Below, piece after piece: positions 13,530 through 15,168 of a stretch of 15,168 nucleotides of DNA. This DNA is from Deltaproteobacteria bacterium (GTDB lineage Bacteria > Desulfobacterota > Desulfuromonadia > Geobacterales > DSM-12255). The notes beneath the pieces are model-generated. The model made no database searches. It was not told the DNA's origin and saw only the letters and a program-made list of their open reading frames with translations. Positions within the stretch are counted from its first letter, which is position 1, and the number at the start of each line of letters is the position of its first letter. The translations under genes and the position numbers were made by a program. The stretch spans positions 1 to 15,168 of the forward strand of contig JAGFXN010000043.1 of assembly GCA_017861215.1 (NCBI GenBank). Reading direction: 5' to 3'.

Positions 13530-14469
13530 TGCCTCCAGAGTCGGCGGCGTGCTGCACTGTTTTTCCGGTGATGCCGCCATGGCTGGCGAGTGCGTGGCGC
13601 TCGGTTTCTACATCTCGATTCCGGGAACCGTGACCTACCCCGCCAATACCGCTCTTCATGAAGTAGTCAGGCAGACCAAAATCGAACACATGCTGCTGGA
13701 AACAGATTGTCCCTACCTGACACCGATTCCGCACCGCGGCAAACGGAACGAACCGGCATATGTCCGCCTGGCGGCCGAAAAGGTCGCCGAACTGAAAGGC
13801 CTGACCCTGGCAGATGTTGCCAGGATCACGACCCGCAACACCGCACAACTCTTCCGCATCGCCGGGATGGATTATAATGCCACGCTTGCCTACAAAATCA
13901 GGAACTCCCTCTATCTCAACATCACCAACCGCTGCTCCAACCACTGCACCTTCTGCGCAAAATTCGAGGATTTCACGGTCAAGGGCCACCAACTCCTGCT
14001 CGACCACGAACCGACCACAGCCGAAGTTCTTGCTGCCATCGGCTCCAGAAGCGACTTTGACGAAGTTGTCTTCTGCGGCTACGGCGAACCGCTGCTGCGA
14101 CTCGATCTGGTCAAGGAGGTTGCCGCCGTCCTGAAAAGCCGCGGCACAAAAATCAGAATCAACACCGACGGCCAGGCCAACCTGGTGTATGGCCGCAACA
14201 TCCTCCCGGAGCTTGCCGGCCTGGCGGATACGGTCTCCGTGAGTCTGAACGCCGCTGACGCCGCTACCTACGGGGCGCTGTGCAATACTCCTTTTGGCGA
14301 CATCGGTTTTCAGGGGGTCTGCGACTTTCTGCAAGAGGCTGTCAGGCATATCCCGAACGTCGTCGCCACCGCCGTCACCGTTCCGGGAGTAGATATTGCG
14401 GCGGTAAAGCGCCTGGCACTCTCCCTTGGCGTGCAGTTCCGGGAGAGAGAATATGCGGAGGTGGGATAA
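13525..14469 (+). CDS. TatD C-terminal part joined to a TatD-associated radical SAM domain
   Basis: This frame resumes the interrupted TatD gene at ADASRVGGVLHCFSGD, with LLETDCPYLTP holding the last metal-binding Asp, and ends TatD with TTRNTAQLFRIAG at about 13866. It then continues without a stop into a radical SAM protein. NRCSNHCTFCAKF (C-x3-C-x2-C) binds the 4Fe-4S cluster, VVFCGYGEPLLR is the SAM-binding GEP motif, and IRINTDGQAN and SVSLNAAD follow. This matches the TatD-linked radical SAM family known from Geobacter-like genomes; its substrate is unknown. The radical SAM half could start at the in-frame ATG at 13867, which has no clear Shine-Dalgarno. No proper start exists for the full fragment since the deletion upstream shifted the frame. 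Confidence 0.8.
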   Translation, partial: ADASRVGGVLHCFSGDAAMAGECVALGFYISIPGTVTYPANTALHEVVRQTKIEHMLLETDCPYLTPIPHRGKRNEPAYVRLAAEKVAELKGLTLADVARITTRNTAQLFRIAGMDYNATLAYKIRNSLYLNITNRCSNHCTFCAKFEDFTVKGHQLLLDHEPTTAEVLAAIGSRSDFDEVVFCGYGEPLLRLDLVKEVAAVLKSRGTKIRINTDGQANLVYGRNILPELAGLADTVSVSLNAADAATYGALCNTPFGDIGFQGVCDFLQEAVRHIPNVVATAVTVPGVDIAAVKRLALSLGVQFREREYAEVG

Positions 14470-14472
14470 ATA

Positions 14473-14593
14473 CAATTATGAATTATGAATTATGAATTAT
14501 GAGTGATGAACAACCCACCTGAGTGACCTGAGTGCTGTAGGTATGAAATTGTTTGCTTCATTTTCATACTTCATACTTCATAATTCATAATTG
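14473..14593. repeat. AT-rich inverted-repeat element built of AATTATG heptamers
   Basis: The left arm is four successive AATTATG units starting at about 14474. CAATTATGAATTATGAA (14473-14489) has an exact inverted copy at 14577-14593. The imperfect pairing continues with a few mismatches for about 20 more bases on each side, using ATTATGA and CATACTT units. The middle contains a short direct repeat (CTGAGTGAC twice, about 14519-14535). The right arm ends at the Shine-Dalgarno of the thioesterase gene. The arrangement suggests a miniature inverted-repeat (MITE- or REP-like) element or an expanded microsatellite. Confidence 0.7.
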
Positions 14594-14604
14594 AGGTGAT
14601 AATT

Positions 14605-15012
14605 ATGCCGGAAAGTGAACGTAAGATAGCAGACCGGCTGATCGGTTTTCGCAAGCTGATCGGTCTGGAGACAAAAGAGTTACAGGACGGCTATGCCCGG
14701 ATGGAGCTGACCATCGGCCCGGAGCATCTCAACAGTCAGGGCTTTCTGCATGGCGGCATTCTGGCAACGATGATAGACCATACCGGCGGCATCGCCGGCT
14801 GTTTCAGCGAAGAGACCGGCCGCTCCCGCAAGGCGGTGACCATCTCCCTGACAACCAGTTTTCTGGCTGCGGCCAACAGCGGCACAGTAACGGCGATCGG
14901 CCGCAAACGGCCCGGCGGGAAGCGCATTTTCGTTTCAACCACGGAAGTTACCGATGAGACCGGCAGGCTGCTTGCCATCGGTGAAGCCACCTACCGCTAC
15001 ATTGATGGCTAA
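14605..15012 (+). CDS. PaaI-family hotdog-fold thioesterase
   Basis: This 135-residue protein has the hotdog fold of PaaI-like acyl-CoA thioesterases. NSQGFLHGGILATMIDHTGGIAG contains the H-G-G signature and the catalytic Asp region. KAVTISLTTSFLAAANSGTVTAIGR and VSTTEVTDETGRLLAIGEATYRY are the long beta strands. Length is normal. GAGGTG (14593-14598) lies six bases before the ATG. A GTG at 14596 is in frame but would remove the site. The preceding AT-rich repeat element provides the whole immediate upstream region. Substrate specificity cannot be read from the sequence. Confidence 0.88.
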   Translation: MPESERKIADRLIGFRKLIGLETKELQDGYARMELTIGPEHLNSQGFLHGGILATMIDHTGGIAGCFSEETGRSRKAVTISLTTSFLAAANSGTVTAIGRKRPGGKRIFVSTTEVTDETGRLLAIGEATYRYIDG

Positions 15013-15014
15013 GA

Positions 15015-15032
15015 GCTTATCCTTAAATAAGC
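15015..15032 (+). terminator. Weak hairpin after the thioesterase gene
   Basis: GCTTAT (15015-15020) and ATAAGC (15027-15032) form a 6-bp stem with a CCTTAA loop, three bases after the stop codon. No T run follows, so terminator function is doubtful. Confidence 0.25.
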
Positions 15033-15054
15033 ATTACAGGCTCGCATCCCGTCT

Positions 15055-15165
15055 TCACGTCATCTTTGCCCGTGCCTCAATCGCAAGATCCTCGACGTAG
15101 CCATGTTTATGCCCTTTGGGTACTACGCCTGCGGTTTTGCTCAATCGGCCCGGTCAAATCTGCCA
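15055..15165 (-). pseudogene. Unrecognised coding fragment at the right edge, possibly frameshifted
   Basis: On the minus strand a frame ending at 15055 reads KTAGVVPKGHKHGYVEDLA followed by IEARAKMT and a stop, which looks like protein. Its own frame is closed by a TGA about ten codons upstream. A different frame starting at the ATG 15165 reads MADLTGPIEQ up to the same place. A one-base shift in the GCAAAAC run would join them into a short protein. I do not recognise the family. The window ends at 15168, so the fragment may also be part of a gene or insertion sequence outside. Confidence 0.25.
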
Positions 15166-15168
15166 TAA

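Noticed and set aside
13450..14475. 341-codon minus-strand frame opposite the radical SAM gene
   Set aside because: Antisense shadow; the plus strand carries the intact cluster and SAM motifs.
14473..14593. CRISPR array
   Set aside because: The repeats are 7-base tandem units without spacers, arranged as an inverted repeat; no cas genes are present.

Overview
The window looks like chromosomal DNA from a Geobacter-like member of the Desulfuromonadota. This is inferred from the gene families, not from a marker gene: a TatD nuclease joined to a radical SAM protein, a membrane-anchored SurA_N/PpiD-like protein directly upstream of purC, a bacterial adenosine-specific kinase, and a geranylgeranyl-reductase-like flavoprotein coupled to a cyclopropane-fatty-acid synthase. 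Coding DNA is GC-rich with clear Shine-Dalgarno sequences. Intergenic DNA contains AT-rich promoters and one AT-rich repeat element.

Layout. Bases 1-190 may be the decayed 3' end of cinA, followed by thpR (213-749, +). Ten leftward genes fill 796-9553. In transcription order they are hsp20, adenosine-specific kinase, pcm, pncB, pncA, a DUF2784 membrane protein, a BCAM0308-family zinc protein, a COG2509-type flavoprotein, cfa and a GGR-like flavoprotein. pncB and pncA form a Preiss-Handler NAD salvage pair. cfa and the reductase overlap by one base and look like a lipid-tailoring pair. hsp20 and pcm both deal with damaged protein.

Bases 9554-10660 hold no convincing protein gene but much signal. 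Two divergent promoters share an identical 9-base motif at their -35 boxes. The rightward promoter has perfect -35 and -10 hexamers. About 410 bases downstream lies an intrinsic terminator, and a separate promoter for the next gene follows it. The enclosed RNA (about 10045-10472) folds by inspection into two consecutive domains, closed by long-range helices of about 12 bp and about 20 bp. I do not recognise the family. This candidate structured non-coding RNA is the most interesting object in the window.

Rightward genes then follow: a PpiD-like SurA_N protein (10661-12247), which seems to lack the parvulin core, and purC (12265-13155), closed by a strong terminator. A TatD-radical SAM fusion comes next. 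Its TatD half has lost roughly 45 residues and the reading frame at about 13527, while the radical SAM half is intact. A 121-bp AT-rich inverted-repeat element built from AATTATG heptamers (14473-14593) lies directly in front of a hotdog thioesterase (14605-15012). The right edge carries an unrecognised, possibly frameshifted coding fragment on the minus strand.

Several genes have alternative upstream starts. I chose the start with a good Shine-Dalgarno sequence and family-like N-terminus in each case. All family assignments come from reading motifs; no database search was run.
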